A stretch of DNA of 64,000 nucleotides from a virus, in the IMG/VR virus record IMGVR_UViG_3300020220_000020, positions 1 to 64,000 of that record; one strand, given 5' to 3'. Each line of letters starts with the position of its first letter. Position 1 is the stretch's first letter. The notes under the pieces are model-generated. The model was given only the letters and a program-made list of their open reading frames with translations, was not told the DNA's origin and made no database searches. Below, one piece after another: positions 23,001 to 30,888 of this stretch. The position numbers and the translations under genes were made by a program.

Positions 23001-25745
23001 GGAATGCAAATTCCTGGTGCTGGTGCTCCTGCTGGCGCACCTCCAATTGAATCCTTAACAGCTGGTTCTCCTGCTGGTGGTGCTGCAGATCCACTTTCCG
23101 GTTTAGACATGGGCATGGATGATAAAAAGTCTGATGACGAAGAAGAAAAAGCCAAGCCTGGTGCAGGGTACCCCATGCCTGCTGCAGCTGTTTGCGTAAT
23201 TTGTGGAAACAATGATGTTGATGTTGGTGGTGGTAAGGCTAACTGCAAAGGTCCAGGATGCGGAGCCAACTATACAATTAAGGTTGTTCCAGATGCATCT
23301 TTGCTTGACAAGATAATGGATGGGGACATTGATGATAGCGATACTAAGCCAAATTCTTCTTCTGACGTTGAAAAGGGTCTTGGAGGAGAAGGTCCTGCTG
23401 GTCCAGCTCCTGCAATGCCTCCAATGGCAGCTACTGCAAAGCTTAAGGTTGACACTCTCAACAAAATAGCTAAAAAGACTCCATTTGGTTCAATAAGTCC
23501 AGTTACTGGTAGTAATAATACCATGAAGGTTGGTGGAAGTACGTGGAAGTGCCTTGACAGTGGTCAAGAATACATAGTCCGTGTTGCTGCCGATTCAAAA
23601 GATCCCAAATCTGTTTGGGCTCAGTGGGAATGGATACCTGAATTTAAGCGCGTTGAATGCTCTTCTTGCTCTAGGAAAAAGGCAAACTTTGTCAATAATC
23701 TTGGAAAAATGGGTATTAGTGAAAGCACATTTGATTCCATGAATCTTAATGACAAATCTTCTGTTATACTTGCAATGAAGGAAAAGGGACTTTTGAATGA
23801 AACAAAAGTAGCATTCAATTCAGAAGACTCAAAGAATGTTCTTGGTCTATTCAAGGCAGCTTTCTCCACAGGAAATAAATTCCCAATGGAAACATGCCTT
23901 GAAAAACTTGCAAGAAGATTTGGCGAGGATGCAGTATCTATGAGTGGACCATGTGAGGGTAAGAATCTTGCTGATTGCGTTTGCTCTAGTCTTGCTAATG
24001 AAAAAATGTATTCAACAGGTCTTGCGAATAAGATTGCTTCTATATGGGTTGAAAAAGAAGCTGGTTCTGAATGTATAGAAGATTTTGTAAGAGAGGGAAT
24101 GACAATAAAGCAAGCTTCTGCTTCTTGTGAGCAACTTAGAAACAAGTATATATCTGAAGAGGAGTTACTTGCTGAGGAACTTACAAGAGTCGCTACCGGA
24201 GACATGATGGTTGCCGAAGATGCTGTAGCAGAATCAGACCCTTTTAGCTCAGAAATGGGATCTTCAATGGATTCTGATATGTCATCTTCTGACGAACAGA
24301 ATTCTGGTTCTGTTGATCTTGACATTCATATGTCAGACGCCTCACTTGAAAATCTAGAGAAGAGCCTTAAGGAAGTTCTTGATGCATTAGCTCCTCTAAC
24401 AGATGGTTCTGACGATGGATCAAAAACAGAAGATGTTTCTGAAAATACTTCAGAAGAATCTGAGCATGTTGAAGACTCTATGGACTCAGAAGAAGATGAT
24501 TCTATAATGGATGAAATCCCTGATGCAAATGCAAATAATGAAGAAATGATGTCAGAAGACAAGGATGCTGCTATGTTAAAGCATGCTCCAGAAAGTATGG
24601 TCAAGGAAGAGGGAGAATATGCAATGAAAGAGTCAGAGTCACTTGGCGAATCTCTTAAGAGAGGTCGCATTGTGGGCGTAAACAAGATTAACCTTGATGT
24701 TTCCAAGCTTGCTCAGGCATTGAGCAAATCTGCTGGCGATAAGAAGGTTCAACTTTCTAACGCTCAGGATCAATCTGAAATAGGAACTATTTCTTCTGGT
24801 AAGGCTCTTAAATCTGAGCATGGAGAAGGCTTTGATGCAAAGGGTCCCAAAGTTCCTGGTGGTCATGGCAAGGCTCTAAAGTCAGAGCATGGTGATGGCT
24901 TTGACGATACTGCTTACCCTGAAGTTCCTGTTAATGGTCCAGCCTTGGAGGGCGAGTCTGAATATAAGCCTGAAAAGGGTAATATGATGACTGGCGGTCA
25001 AAACGGAAGTGGTTCTTCTTCAACTGGCAAGTACCAGATGACAAGAAGTGCTTTTGAAGAAAGTCTTGCTAAGCTTGCCAAGGAGATGTCTCTTTCTGTA
25101 AATATAGTACAGGAAGATCCATCTATACAGCCAGTAAAGGGCAAGGACTCATTGACCGTAGATGGATTTGATCCAGTTGAAAATGGTGGCAAGCCTCTCT
25201 CAAGTGAGCATGGCGAAGGTTTCAATGCAGAAACCCCATCAATTCCAGCTGGTGAAGGTTCTATGGGTCACGAAAAGGAAATGGGATTAACTCCAGAAAA
25301 ACAAGAACAAATAACCGGTGGTCAGCTTGGGGCTGGCTCATCGACTAAGAAGAGTAATAAACCGAAGACTGCAACTGCTTCTAGCAGTAAAGAGTCCAAC
25401 GAGTCAAGCAAAGATGCCGCAATTAAGCTTGCAGGTAAAATGGTAGAGAGTAAAATAATCTCTTCCAATGATCTTCCAAGTAAGATTGCTGAACTTGAGA
25501 GATATGAAGTATCTCAGATCAGAGACATTGAAAAAGCAATGTTTAGGCAGGCTAGCGTGGCTCAAAAGGGACTTGTGACGGCTTCCAAGGGCGTAGAGCG
25601 TCCTCTGGTTATCGGTGAGACAAGTAGCAACAGGAACGGTTATACGGATCTCCGTTCAAAAATATCTTCTCTATTCAGTCTGCAACATCAGGTAGATGCT
25701 GCAGAGGAGACAGATAATGTTCAGATTAGGAAAACGTTTAAATAA
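19995..25745 (+). CDS. Giant prohead protease/scaffold polyprotein
   Basis: About 1,916 residues, the longest gene here. I choose ATG 19995, which has GGAG at the right distance; TTG 19983 is the alternative. Residues 60-165 resemble a phage prohead protease: FVKVFAIKENEMNDNGDFFS, TFIGVPVFVNHQNDD (H103) and GVITGTSMGCSVQHS (S154) offer a His and Ser candidate pair. Cys-rich zinc-like segments follow (CSVCHNQ, CPLCGGKKG, CHDCL). The middle has five (I/V)TE motifs (about residues 570-697), and a CVICG...GCGANY ribbon lies near 1070. Long acidic, Ser-rich scaffold-like stretches continue to a C-terminus with SEHGEGF repeats. Protease plus scaffold fused in one chain is the likely reading; cleavage is inferred. 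Confidence 0.65.
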   Translation: MCLSKRSINFNPSQIGVLNVPQHWEEFNLNSIIKSAALNEENKNGSFEDFDLKEAINKNPEHLFVKVFAIKENEMNDNGDFFSKEELQKAAKTFIGVPVFVNHQNDDIEKARGKVVHAWYDESKGGIYTINMVDKIAYPRLARGIETGVITGTSMGCSVQHSICSVCHNQASTAKDFCSHIKERKKKKFSGECECEYHKNGNYDVCPLCGGKKGEKKKIKHKDQTIYEHNYGVKFIEDSFVVNPACHDCLVAEILNSDGINKKVAELSESITKLASSVPVNEQSHICENGMCSLRKVAGVSEINELNQAMNLMERVARSLMAQKERVSLEYVSDIVKTLADVQKISDELIEMGYAKLPSPSVHDASVGTSSAASPINKERIGQLSPSPAAMQTFPQPAIQQAIQPKPSPQPAPNTVSPMETSYGDDVGRVVKPNISPKGANSREEFTKISENLINSLQSVYSNGNLIKNQITNMSDQILNNKIVQIDRDNLSVIISADGDGEIKIAECRDGKIMKLSDIDLFDSEMQDLIRGNSAKAAELIIESMIGNKQEIKESMENNENIKIAQSKDTITENQLNGSDLKLHPRWKEGEHYTAITESSEQLGAKSPKSKDVSSDSPQVRKGTYSEITELQLANNKNGFLARWGDFPTVITEGQWTEMSREVFAKMPSDWTSYVQTGQLDSLRDSHSWKEPTVVTESQLRGSSKKTASSVNEMLKSASEAVVDSIVTYGLSGEQLKRVVAFVKSNPHNHLKASYMTLVNSAPWTVDMRQDVNAKNRFFKKASSSDMDPVDSFIGAMSDNIGSHRAEDFIDAVSFIVNDSSAWKVANDKAEERVASINSEDEISSKEDIFRKAFAENELPEDGMFKVCCTIKDDIGIDPSDNKNFLKAVFAFAQDSVSDRFGDIDIIPVNVDIDEENGLVECTAKQASMLDDSELEAWNKVASSLNEESSESEDSDMVRTASSDNSNSRRARILDELDRLEKQAQLAGGQMPTALNPAGMGAGMQIPGAGAPAGAPPIESLTAGSPAGGAADPLSGLDMGMDDKKSDDEEEKAKPGAGYPMPAAAVCVICGNNDVDVGGGKANCKGPGCGANYTIKVVPDASLLDKIMDGDIDDSDTKPNSSSDVEKGLGGEGPAGPAPAMPPMAATAKLKVDTLNKIAKKTPFGSISPVTGSNNTMKVGGSTWKCLDSGQEYIVRVAADSKDPKSVWAQWEWIPEFKRVECSSCSRKKANFVNNLGKMGISESTFDSMNLNDKSSVILAMKEKGLLNETKVAFNSEDSKNVLGLFKAAFSTGNKFPMETCLEKLARRFGEDAVSMSGPCEGKNLADCVCSSLANEKMYSTGLANKIASIWVEKEAGSECIEDFVREGMTIKQASASCEQLRNKYISEEELLAEELTRVATGDMMVAEDAVAESDPFSSEMGSSMDSDMSSSDEQNSGSVDLDIHMSDASLENLEKSLKEVLDALAPLTDGSDDGSKTEDVSENTSEESEHVEDSMDSEEDDSIMDEIPDANANNEEMMSEDKDAAMLKHAPESMVKEEGEYAMKESESLGESLKRGRIVGVNKINLDVSKLAQALSKSAGDKKVQLSNAQDQSEIGTISSGKALKSEHGEGFDAKGPKVPGGHGKALKSEHGDGFDDTAYPEVPVNGPALEGESEYKPEKGNMMTGGQNGSGSSSTGKYQMTRSAFEESLAKLAKEMSLSVNIVQEDPSIQPVKGKDSLTVDGFDPVENGGKPLSSEHGEGFNAETPSIPAGEGSMGHEKEMGLTPEKQEQITGGQLGAGSSTKKSNKPKTATASSSKESNESSKDAAIKLAGKMVESKIISSNDLPSKIAELERYEVSQIRDIEKAMFRQASVAQKGLVTASKGVERPLVIGETSSNRNGYTDLRSKISSLFSLQHQVDAAEETDNVQIRKTFK

Positions 25746-25767
25746 TTTAATTTGAAAGGAATTAAAT
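25745..25767 (+). promoter_or_regulatory. AT hairpin presenting the decoration-gene ribosome binding site
   Basis: ATTTAATT (25745-25752) pairs with AATTAAAT (25760-25767), leaving TGAAAGG in the loop, so the Shine-Dalgarno for the ATG at 25769 would sit exposed in a weak all-AT hairpin. It may aid translation or mRNA stability of an abundant protein. The stem is weak, so this could be chance. Confidence 0.35.
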
Positions 25768-25768
25768 C

Positions 25769-26347
25769 ATGGCTTTAATTGAAGTATATCACACCATTGC
25801 CAGTAACTTTTTAGTTGATAGCAACTCTGCTACAATTAAGGAAGGAATGGGCGTAGAGCTCGTTCCAGGAGACAATGTTCCTGCAGTAAAAAGAAAGGCA
25901 ACTGGAGCGAACGTATGCATAGGAATAGCTGGAGACAGTAAGTCTTCAACTGGTCCTAACAAGCCCTATGGCGCTAGCGTTGTTGTTAGCGGCACAGGAA
26001 CAGTTGTCGCCACTCAGAATCGTGTTAGTGACATGTTCAATGAAACAACTGCTTCTGGCAGGGTAACTGTGTATCACGGCGTAGGTGAGTTCTTCACCGA
26101 CCAATGGGACACAACACTTGCCACTGGTTCTTGGCAAGTTGGTGGTGCTCTGTACGTAAACGCTTCTGGTCTCATAACTGCGACAAGTAGTGGAAACCAG
26201 ATCGGTCGTTTGCTTGCAGCTCCTGCTCCATATCCAAGCGGCGTTCCTGGTGGTTTTGACGATCCAGATTCACGCGTGGACAGCACTGTTGTAGATGGAA
26301 GTACCTCGTTGGGATCTTTCATACATTTTGCAATGAACGTTCAGTAA
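25769..26347 (+). CDS. Capsid decoration / head stabilisation-like protein
   Basis: A 192-residue protein placed between scaffold/protease and major capsid protein, the usual place for a decoration or head-stabilisation protein. It is beta-rich, with Gly, Ala, Thr and Ser and strands such as GVELVPGDNVPAVKRKATGAN, ASVVVSGTGTVVATQ and GGALYVNASGLITATSSGNQ. The last two resemble the DUF2190/lambda gpD-like beta-tulip fold, in which the GxA(L/V)YVxAxGxIT motif is common. It has a good GAAAGGA site in a small hairpin. A perfect hairpin follows the stop. The exact family is inferred, not certain. Confidence 0.7.
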   Translation: MALIEVYHTIASNFLVDSNSATIKEGMGVELVPGDNVPAVKRKATGANVCIGIAGDSKSSTGPNKPYGASVVVSGTGTVVATQNRVSDMFNETTASGRVTVYHGVGEFFTDQWDTTLATGSWQVGGALYVNASGLITATSSGNQIGRLLAAPAPYPSGVPGGFDDPDSRVDSTVVDGSTSLGSFIHFAMNVQ

Positions 26348-26385
26348 TTGTTAATATTATTTGAATTAGCAAGAATATTAACAAT
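26347..26385 (+). promoter_or_regulatory. 12-bp perfect hairpin between decoration and capsid genes
   Basis: ATTGTTAATATT (26347-26358) pairs exactly with AATATTAACAAT (26374-26385) over a 15-base loop. It starts on the last base of the decoration stop codon and lies 21 bases before the capsid ATG. There is no T-run after it, so it is not a typical terminator. An mRNA-stabilising 5' structure or a processing site for the highly expressed capsid message is the likely role. Confidence 0.6.
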
Positions 26386-26406
26386 AATAGGAAAGGAACA
26401 TTAAAT

Positions 26407-27279
26407 ATGTCTTATAACAAAGATGGTTTAACTCACAATGAAAAGGAAGCAGTGATTGCTCAAGCACTCTCCACTGAGGAGGGCCGCGTGGCTCTTGCTC
26501 AGGCAATGGTTGAGCCAATTCGTCGTTCTCTTGAATATCAGGCCATTGGTCGTAAGCTCCTCATGGTTGATGAGCTTCCCCAGGGTGCATTGCCCCGCTA
26601 CGAGCGCGATGTTGCTTCTATAGCAACAGTAGTAGCTCGTCAGGGAGCAGTTCCTGATCAAATCCAAGAGGGTGAAGAAGTGCTCGTCCCAACCTTCGAA
26701 ATCGCTGCTCACCCAACGATTCGTCTCTCTGAAATCAAGGCTCGTCGTTTCTACATTGTAGACCGCGCTCAGATCAAGGCCAAAGAGGCTATTCAGAAGG
26801 AAGAGGACAAGAACATCTTTGCAGCTCTTATCTTTGCTGCAGAGAATCGTGGCGATCAGGTTGTTGAAACAACCGCTGATCTCACCACGACTGCCCTCAA
26901 TACTGCCTACAGATTCGTGGAGGAGCATGATCTTGTTGCAAGCAAGGTTGTCTGCCATCCCAAGCAGTATGCTACAATCAGAACCTTTGGAAAAGATTTC
27001 TACGATGAGGCAACAACTCGTGAAATCCTTACAACTGGTCTGTATGGCCACCTTTGGACAGCTGACATACACGTTAGTAGTCAGTTGAACTCTGTCAAGG
27101 TCATAGTCACTTCTAGCCCAGACACCGTTGGTGCCTTCCCAATTCGTCAGGACATTACTGTCCTTCCCGCAGACGATCCAAAGAAGCTACGCCTCGGCTG
27201 GGTCATCTATGAGGAAGTCGGAATCGTTGTAATGAATGATTACGCTCTCTCTCTCATCCAAGTTGGTGGAACCACCTAA
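26407..27279 (+). CDS. Major capsid protein, HK97-like fold
   Basis: A 290-residue protein with a strong AGGAAAGGA site. After a helical N-arm come typical capsid features: RRSLEYQAIGRKLLMVDELP, a strand-rich spine (VLVPTFEIAAHPTIRLSEIK), the long helix IKAKEAIQKEEDKNIFAALI, and P/A-domain elements including SKVVCHPKQYATIRTFGKD and ENRGDQVVETT. The end, GWVIYEEVGIVVMNDYAL, matches capsid C-termini. It forms the icosahedral shell. Codons are visibly more GC-rich and host-like (CGT, CTC, AAG) than in the neighbouring genes, as expected for the most abundant protein. A terminator follows directly. Confidence 0.85.
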   Translation: MSYNKDGLTHNEKEAVIAQALSTEEGRVALAQAMVEPIRRSLEYQAIGRKLLMVDELPQGALPRYERDVASIATVVARQGAVPDQIQEGEEVLVPTFEIAAHPTIRLSEIKARRFYIVDRAQIKAKEAIQKEEDKNIFAALIFAAENRGDQVVETTADLTTTALNTAYRFVEEHDLVASKVVCHPKQYATIRTFGKDFYDEATTREILTTGLYGHLWTADIHVSSQLNSVKVIVTSSPDTVGAFPIRQDITVLPADDPKKLRLGWVIYEEVGIVVMNDYALSLIQVGGTT

Positions 27280-27307
27280 TATCTCCTGATATCAGGTGTC
27301 AAAAAAT

Positions 27308-27347
27308 GGATCCGGTCCTCGAAAGAGGGCCGGATTCTTTTTATTTA
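27308..27347 (+). terminator. Strong intrinsic terminator after the major capsid gene
   Basis: GGATCCGGTCCTC (27308-27320) pairs with GAGGGCCGGATTC (27325-27337) around a GAAA tetraloop, with only G-U wobbles, followed by TTTTTATTT. It sits just after the capsid stop and is the strongest terminator in the window. Confidence 0.9.
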
Positions 27348-27351
27348 AATA

Positions 27352-27386
27352 AAAAAAGCCATATTTCTATGGCGATTTTTATTTTT
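27352..27386 (-). terminator. Terminator for the minus-strand gene (bidirectional)
   Basis: GCCATA (27358-27363) pairs with TATGGC (27368-27373) around TTTC. Read on the minus strand, the stem is followed by a T-run (the A-tract at 27351-27357 on +). Read on the + strand it is followed by ATTTTTATTTTTT. It lies directly beyond the 3' end of the minus-strand gene, so it probably stops transcription from that side. Confidence 0.75.
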
Positions 27387-27398
27387 TATAAGCTTACA

Positions 27399-28742
27399 TT
27401 ACTTGTTGTGTGCTATTTCTAGAAGAACTTTTTTGGCTTTTTCAAAGTTTCTTTCTAACACGAGACTAATAAATTCATGGACTTTATCATCATTTGTACT
27501 CTGAGAAAGATAATTAAAAACTCTTGTAAATGAAAGATTTTCATTATTTGTCCATTTAACGAACTCTTCCACTCTTTTGTGCATTTCTGGTCCAGCATGC
27601 CATGATAGAAGTTCATGAGCGTGGTCATCAGTAGCAGAATGTATTTTTACATTTTGTTTGTCATCATATTGTGAAAGTTGAGTTAACGATATAAACTCAA
27701 GAAGACCTCTTGCGCACTCGTAGACAAGCATTGGAAAACAAACTGCTCTTGCTTTTATTATATATTTTCCCTTTTTTTGCCCTTCTGGTCTTTTTACTTC
27801 ACTTGACCCAACCGCACCGCTAGCAGCGGCACCTGATTTTATAATATTTGCCCAATTTTCAGTAAAATAAACTGCATGATTCCCAGCTCCCATTTTTTTA
27901 TAAAGAATTAATAATGGAGCCGGTAAATTTCTTATCATATCTTCCGTCCATTCCCAGCAATTTTTATATAAATTCATAGATGCACCTTGATTTAATGCAT
28001 TTAGTGTTATCCTTCTATGAACTCCAGAAGTGGTGTCTTTTTCTTCATTATTTTCATCTCCGAACATTTCTTCCAGGTTTATTTCTGGTTTTTCATCTTT
28101 TTGAGGCATTTTCATGTTTGGGTTTTTTACTCTGTTGACTTCAATTTGTCCAGGTAAAACTATTTTCGCATCCCATTCTATCATATTTGAATATCTATCG
28201 CAATCTAAATGAGAGCACACGCAGTTAATCGCTGCTTTTTCTAATTGAGGTCTATATTGGCCTTCCATGTTTATTATCTGGTAAGCAATATTTGCCATTT
28301 CTTGCATTGATGTTCCCGCTTCTGCTTTTTCAGCCTCAGCTATTGCCCTATGGCTTGCGGGGTGCAGCAATGTTTCTCCCCAAGCCTTTGATGAAAATAT
28401 GGGATGTGTTGAAACAGTGCTTGTTGGATCTGCATTTATTTCTTCATAATGATCTCTTATACCAGCGTGTGTTTTATCATGCCAAGCTAACTTAAATAAA
28501 TTTGAGTTATTATAACCAGATGTTTTTATTTCTAGGTTTCTTGAGTTTTTTGGCCCTGGTATAGTTTCTGGTATTGTTGGTGTGTCTGGAGTTGGCCACT
28601 CATCTGGTTTTGTACCTGGTTCTGTACCTGGTTCTGTACCTGGTTCTGTTTTTGGTGGAGCTACCGGAGCTGGAGCAGGTGCCGCAGGACCTAATTGGGT
28701 TCGAGCATCTTTTTCGTGAAATAAATTAAATAAGTTTTCCAT
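27399..28742 (-). CDS. Lone minus-strand gene, virion-like protein of unknown function
   Basis: A 447-residue protein, the only gene on the minus strand. The minus-strand sequence before the ATG reads GAGGTAATTATG, a good ribosome binding site. Residues 15-65 are Pro/Ala/Glu/Thr-rich with a GTEP repeat, a flexible linker. The core, about residues 85-447, is helical: AWGETLLHPASHRAIAEAEKA, INCVCSHLDCDRYSNMIEWD, RRITLNALNQGASMNLYKNC and KGKYIIKARAVCFPMLVYECARG. I do not recognise the family. It is bracketed by terminators and a divergent gap, so it has its own transcription and perhaps different timing from the structural operon. Confidence 0.6.
   Translation of the reverse strand: MENLFNLFHEKDARTQLGPAAPAPAPVAPPKTEPGTEPGTEPGTKPDEWPTPDTPTIPETIPGPKNSRNLEIKTSGYNNSNLFKLAWHDKTHAGIRDHYEEINADPTSTVSTHPIFSSKAWGETLLHPASHRAIAEAEKAEAGTSMQEMANIAYQIINMEGQYRPQLEKAAINCVCSHLDCDRYSNMIEWDAKIVLPGQIEVNRVKNPNMKMPQKDEKPEINLEEMFGDENNEEKDTTSGVHRRITLNALNQGASMNLYKNCWEWTEDMIRNLPAPLLILYKKMGAGNHAVYFTENWANIIKSGAAASGAVGSSEVKRPEGQKKGKYIIKARAVCFPMLVYECARGLLEFISLTQLSQYDDKQNVKIHSATDDHAHELLSWHAGPEMHKRVEEFVKWTNNENLSFTRVFNYLSQSTNDDKVHEFISLVLERNFEKAKKVLLEIAHNK
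28611..28646 (-). repeat. 12-bp tandem repeat coding Glu-Pro-Gly-Thr
   Basis: Three exact copies of a 12-base unit inside the minus-strand gene encode EPGT three times within its Pro-rich linker. Probably a slippage-prone flexible spacer. Confidence 0.85.
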
Positions 28743-28816
28743 AATTACCTCAAATTTATTGGTATGATATTAATACTGTTATCAGAGGAGAAAACCTTTT
28801 ATAAAAGTATTTTAAC
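28743..28816. promoter_or_regulatory. Divergent intergenic region, probable promoters in both directions
   Basis: This 74-base gap separates the minus-strand gene from the + strand genes that resume at 28817, so at least one promoter should be here. A TATGAT near 28765 resembles a -10 box on the + strand, but no convincing -35 box is seen. The call rests on gene orientation more than on motifs. Confidence 0.35.
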
Positions 28817-28972
28817 ATGAAGAGAATATTAATGAAATACGTTTTTTCTAAAAAGTATAAAGAATATAAAGTCAATCCGTGGGCTGTGTGTACTAATTCT
28901 GTTGGAAGAGAAGACAAGAAAAAGTACGAGAGATGTGTTAAAAAAGTTAAAAAGTCCAAATCTAACAAATAG
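28817..28972 (+). CDS. 51-residue conserved small phage protein (NPWAVCTxSVGR type)
   Basis: A short gene, first after the strand switch. It encodes MKRILMKYVFSKKYKEYK, then VNPWAVCTNSVGREDKKKYE, then RCVKKVKKSKSNK. The NPWA(V/I)CT...VGR...KYE(R)CV pattern is one I recognise from many small phage proteins of unknown role, which supports a real gene despite a weak ribosome binding site (a GGAG lies too far upstream). It contains two Cys and a basic tail. It could bind nucleic acid or be a small virion component. Confidence 0.6.
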   Translation: MKRILMKYVFSKKYKEYKVNPWAVCTNSVGREDKKKYERCVKKVKKSKSNK

Positions 28973-28996
28973 TATATATAAAGTCGATAATTCAGT

Positions 28997-30358
28997 ATGA
29001 TTATAAAAAATCTACTGGACATGGACCTTGCATTAGTCGAGTCCAATTTTACACTTAAACCAGGGCAAAATAAATGCCCTGATTTTTTACTTTTTAAACA
29101 TAAAAATTTATTAGATCTTCATAAATTAAAAAAAATTGAAATAGTACCAGAAGAATTTGATAAAGAAGAGATTAAAAACTTAATAAGTAATACAAAGGTA
29201 ATTGGTCAAAAAAACAGTCCTTCTTTTAATTCTGTTACTGATAAATTTGATGTATCAATAAGGGGTCAATTCTATGATTATAGTGGTTATGCAAAAGTCA
29301 ACAGGATGGCCGTTTCTTGTATAAAAAATACATTTAATGTAGCAATAGATCCAATAGATGGTGGTAATAAAAATTTATCTGGATCTGATTTAGAATGGTT
29401 TAATGGAATTAATGTTTCTTCACGTGCTGACTGTAAAATAGACAGCATAGTCCCTAGTAATACCTATGCAAGTCATGGTAAATTTAATAAAAGAATTCTT
29501 TACACAACAATAGAAACTTCAACTGTAAATAAAGATATTGTAAAAATAATTAATTCATACGATCACATATGGACTACCAGTAATTTTTGTAAAAATGCAA
29601 TGCTTTCTAGTGGCATATCCAGAAATATAGAAATTATACCAGGTGCTATAAATATTTCTGATTATGAAAATATTATTCCATTTACCATGAAAAGCCAGTT
29701 AAAGCCGTTTGTATTTATAAGTGTTTTTAATTGGAACTACAGAAAAGCACCAGAAGTTTTGATTAAATCTTATATAAGAGAGTTTTCATCAAAAGATGAT
29801 GTATCCTTAATACTTATTTGCAGGTCTGACAAGAATTGCAATAATCCTAAGGACATTAAAAATAAAGTAGATCAAATTATAAAATCAGAATCAAAAGGAG
29901 ATCTAACGCCTCATATAGTCAGATACTCTAACCCTCTTTCTGAAATTGATCTAAGAAGGCTTTATAAAACCTGTAACGTTTATGTTCAGCCTTCTCGAGG
30001 CGAGGGATATGGACTTCCTTATTTAGAGGCCTCTATGGTTGGTTTGCCAGTAATATCAACCAAGTGGGGTGGTCAATTAGATTTTTTAGACGACAAAAAT
30101 TCAACTCTAGTTGAAATAGATAGGCTTGAACAACTTTCTGACTCTACAGGAAAAACTGGAGTTTATTTTTGGGATTCTGAATCTATGCCTTATTTAATGT
30201 CAAATGATTTTATTAGTAATTTTGGTTTGGCGATGAGATATAACTACAATAATTATAACAAGTGTGTAAATAGGGCAAAAATGGTAAAAGAAAAAATATT
30301 AAAAAATCATAGTATGGAAAGTGTTTCTTTACTATTAAAAGAGGCAATACTAAAATGA
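28997..30358 (+). CDS. GT4-family glycosyltransferase with N-terminal small beta-domain
   Basis: A 453-residue protein. Residues 1-55 (MIIKNLLDMDLALVESNFTL, KPGQN..., LLDLHKLKKIEIV) resemble the small beta-domain of the proteins at 10474 and 38092. Residues 90-450 form a GT-B enzyme: FDVSIRGQFYDYSGYAKVNR opens the acceptor domain, FVFISVFNWNYRKAPEVLIK starts the donor domain, and VYVQPSRGEGYGLPYLEASM (about residue 335) carries the GT4 E-x7-E motif. It transfers a sugar from a nucleotide donor. The acceptor is unknown, but the fused domain may tether it to virion parts. It overlaps the following gene (ATGA). Confidence 0.8.
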   Translation: MIIKNLLDMDLALVESNFTLKPGQNKCPDFLLFKHKNLLDLHKLKKIEIVPEEFDKEEIKNLISNTKVIGQKNSPSFNSVTDKFDVSIRGQFYDYSGYAKVNRMAVSCIKNTFNVAIDPIDGGNKNLSGSDLEWFNGINVSSRADCKIDSIVPSNTYASHGKFNKRILYTTIETSTVNKDIVKIINSYDHIWTTSNFCKNAMLSSGISRNIEIIPGAINISDYENIIPFTMKSQLKPFVFISVFNWNYRKAPEVLIKSYIREFSSKDDVSLILICRSDKNCNNPKDIKNKVDQIIKSESKGDLTPHIVRYSNPLSEIDLRRLYKTCNVYVQPSRGEGYGLPYLEASMVGLPVISTKWGGQLDFLDDKNSTLVEIDRLEQLSDSTGKTGVYFWDSESMPYLMSNDFISNFGLAMRYNYNNYNKCVNRAKMVKEKILKNHSMESVSLLLKEAILK

Positions 30359-30888
30359 AAATATTCAAAGAAAACGGTTTTGTTTTTATAATAGATGATG
30401 GAAATTTTTTCAAAATGACAGAACAAGATTTCGTTAATTCTTGTAAAAAATTTAGCGGAGTTGAATTTGAAGAGTTAGTTTCATCTTCTCAAAAGATAAA
30501 CACCATGGTTAACAAAGTTAGCAATGATGAATTAAAATGGATAAGGATGCCAAGAAAATCTTGTCTTATAATAGAAGATGTTGATCCTGTAATAAGATTT
30601 AATGGTATTTATGATGTTAAAAGCGTAGATTCCATAATAAAAACTTACGGAAAAATACCTGATCAAATAAATATGTATGTATCGATGGGTAAACTTGAAA
30701 TGATAACAGACGATGCTGCAAAGTCTATTTTGATAGAAAAAGAAAATTTTCATAAAGAAAAACCAAAAACAAAAAAAGAAATTAAAAGGAGAGATGGAGT
30801 TTCGGTTTCTGATGAATCTGATGACGAATTTGAATCTGATTCAATGGAAGACAGATTAATAAGAAATGCAAAGAGAATTAATATATGA
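30355..30888 (+). CDS. Unknown protein with possible small beta-domain
   Basis: A 177-residue protein in ATGA overlap with the glycosyltransferase before and the gene after. The middle, CLIIEDVDPVIRFNGIYDVK to NMYVSMGKLEMI (residues 62-118), has the same strand rhythm as the small beta-domain in the neighbouring glycosyltransferase, a weak resemblance. The C-terminus is charged (KEKPKTKKEIKRRDG and DESDDEFESDS). No enzyme motif is seen. Co-translation with sugar transferases suggests a partner in the same pathway. Confidence 0.45.
   Translation: MKIFKENGFVFIIDDGNFFKMTEQDFVNSCKKFSGVEFEELVSSSQKINTMVNKVSNDELKWIRMPRKSCLIIEDVDPVIRFNGIYDVKSVDSIIKTYGKIPDQINMYVSMGKLEMITDDAAKSILIEKENFHKEKPKTKKEIKRRDGVSVSDESDDEFESDSMEDRLIRNAKRINI

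Noticed and set aside
28756-29046. 96-residue minus-strand reading frame over the strand-switch region
   Set aside because: It lies antisense to the better-supported NPWAVCT small gene and has no ribosome binding site; its composition (Phe, Tyr, Leu runs) is typical of AT-rich antisense shadow.
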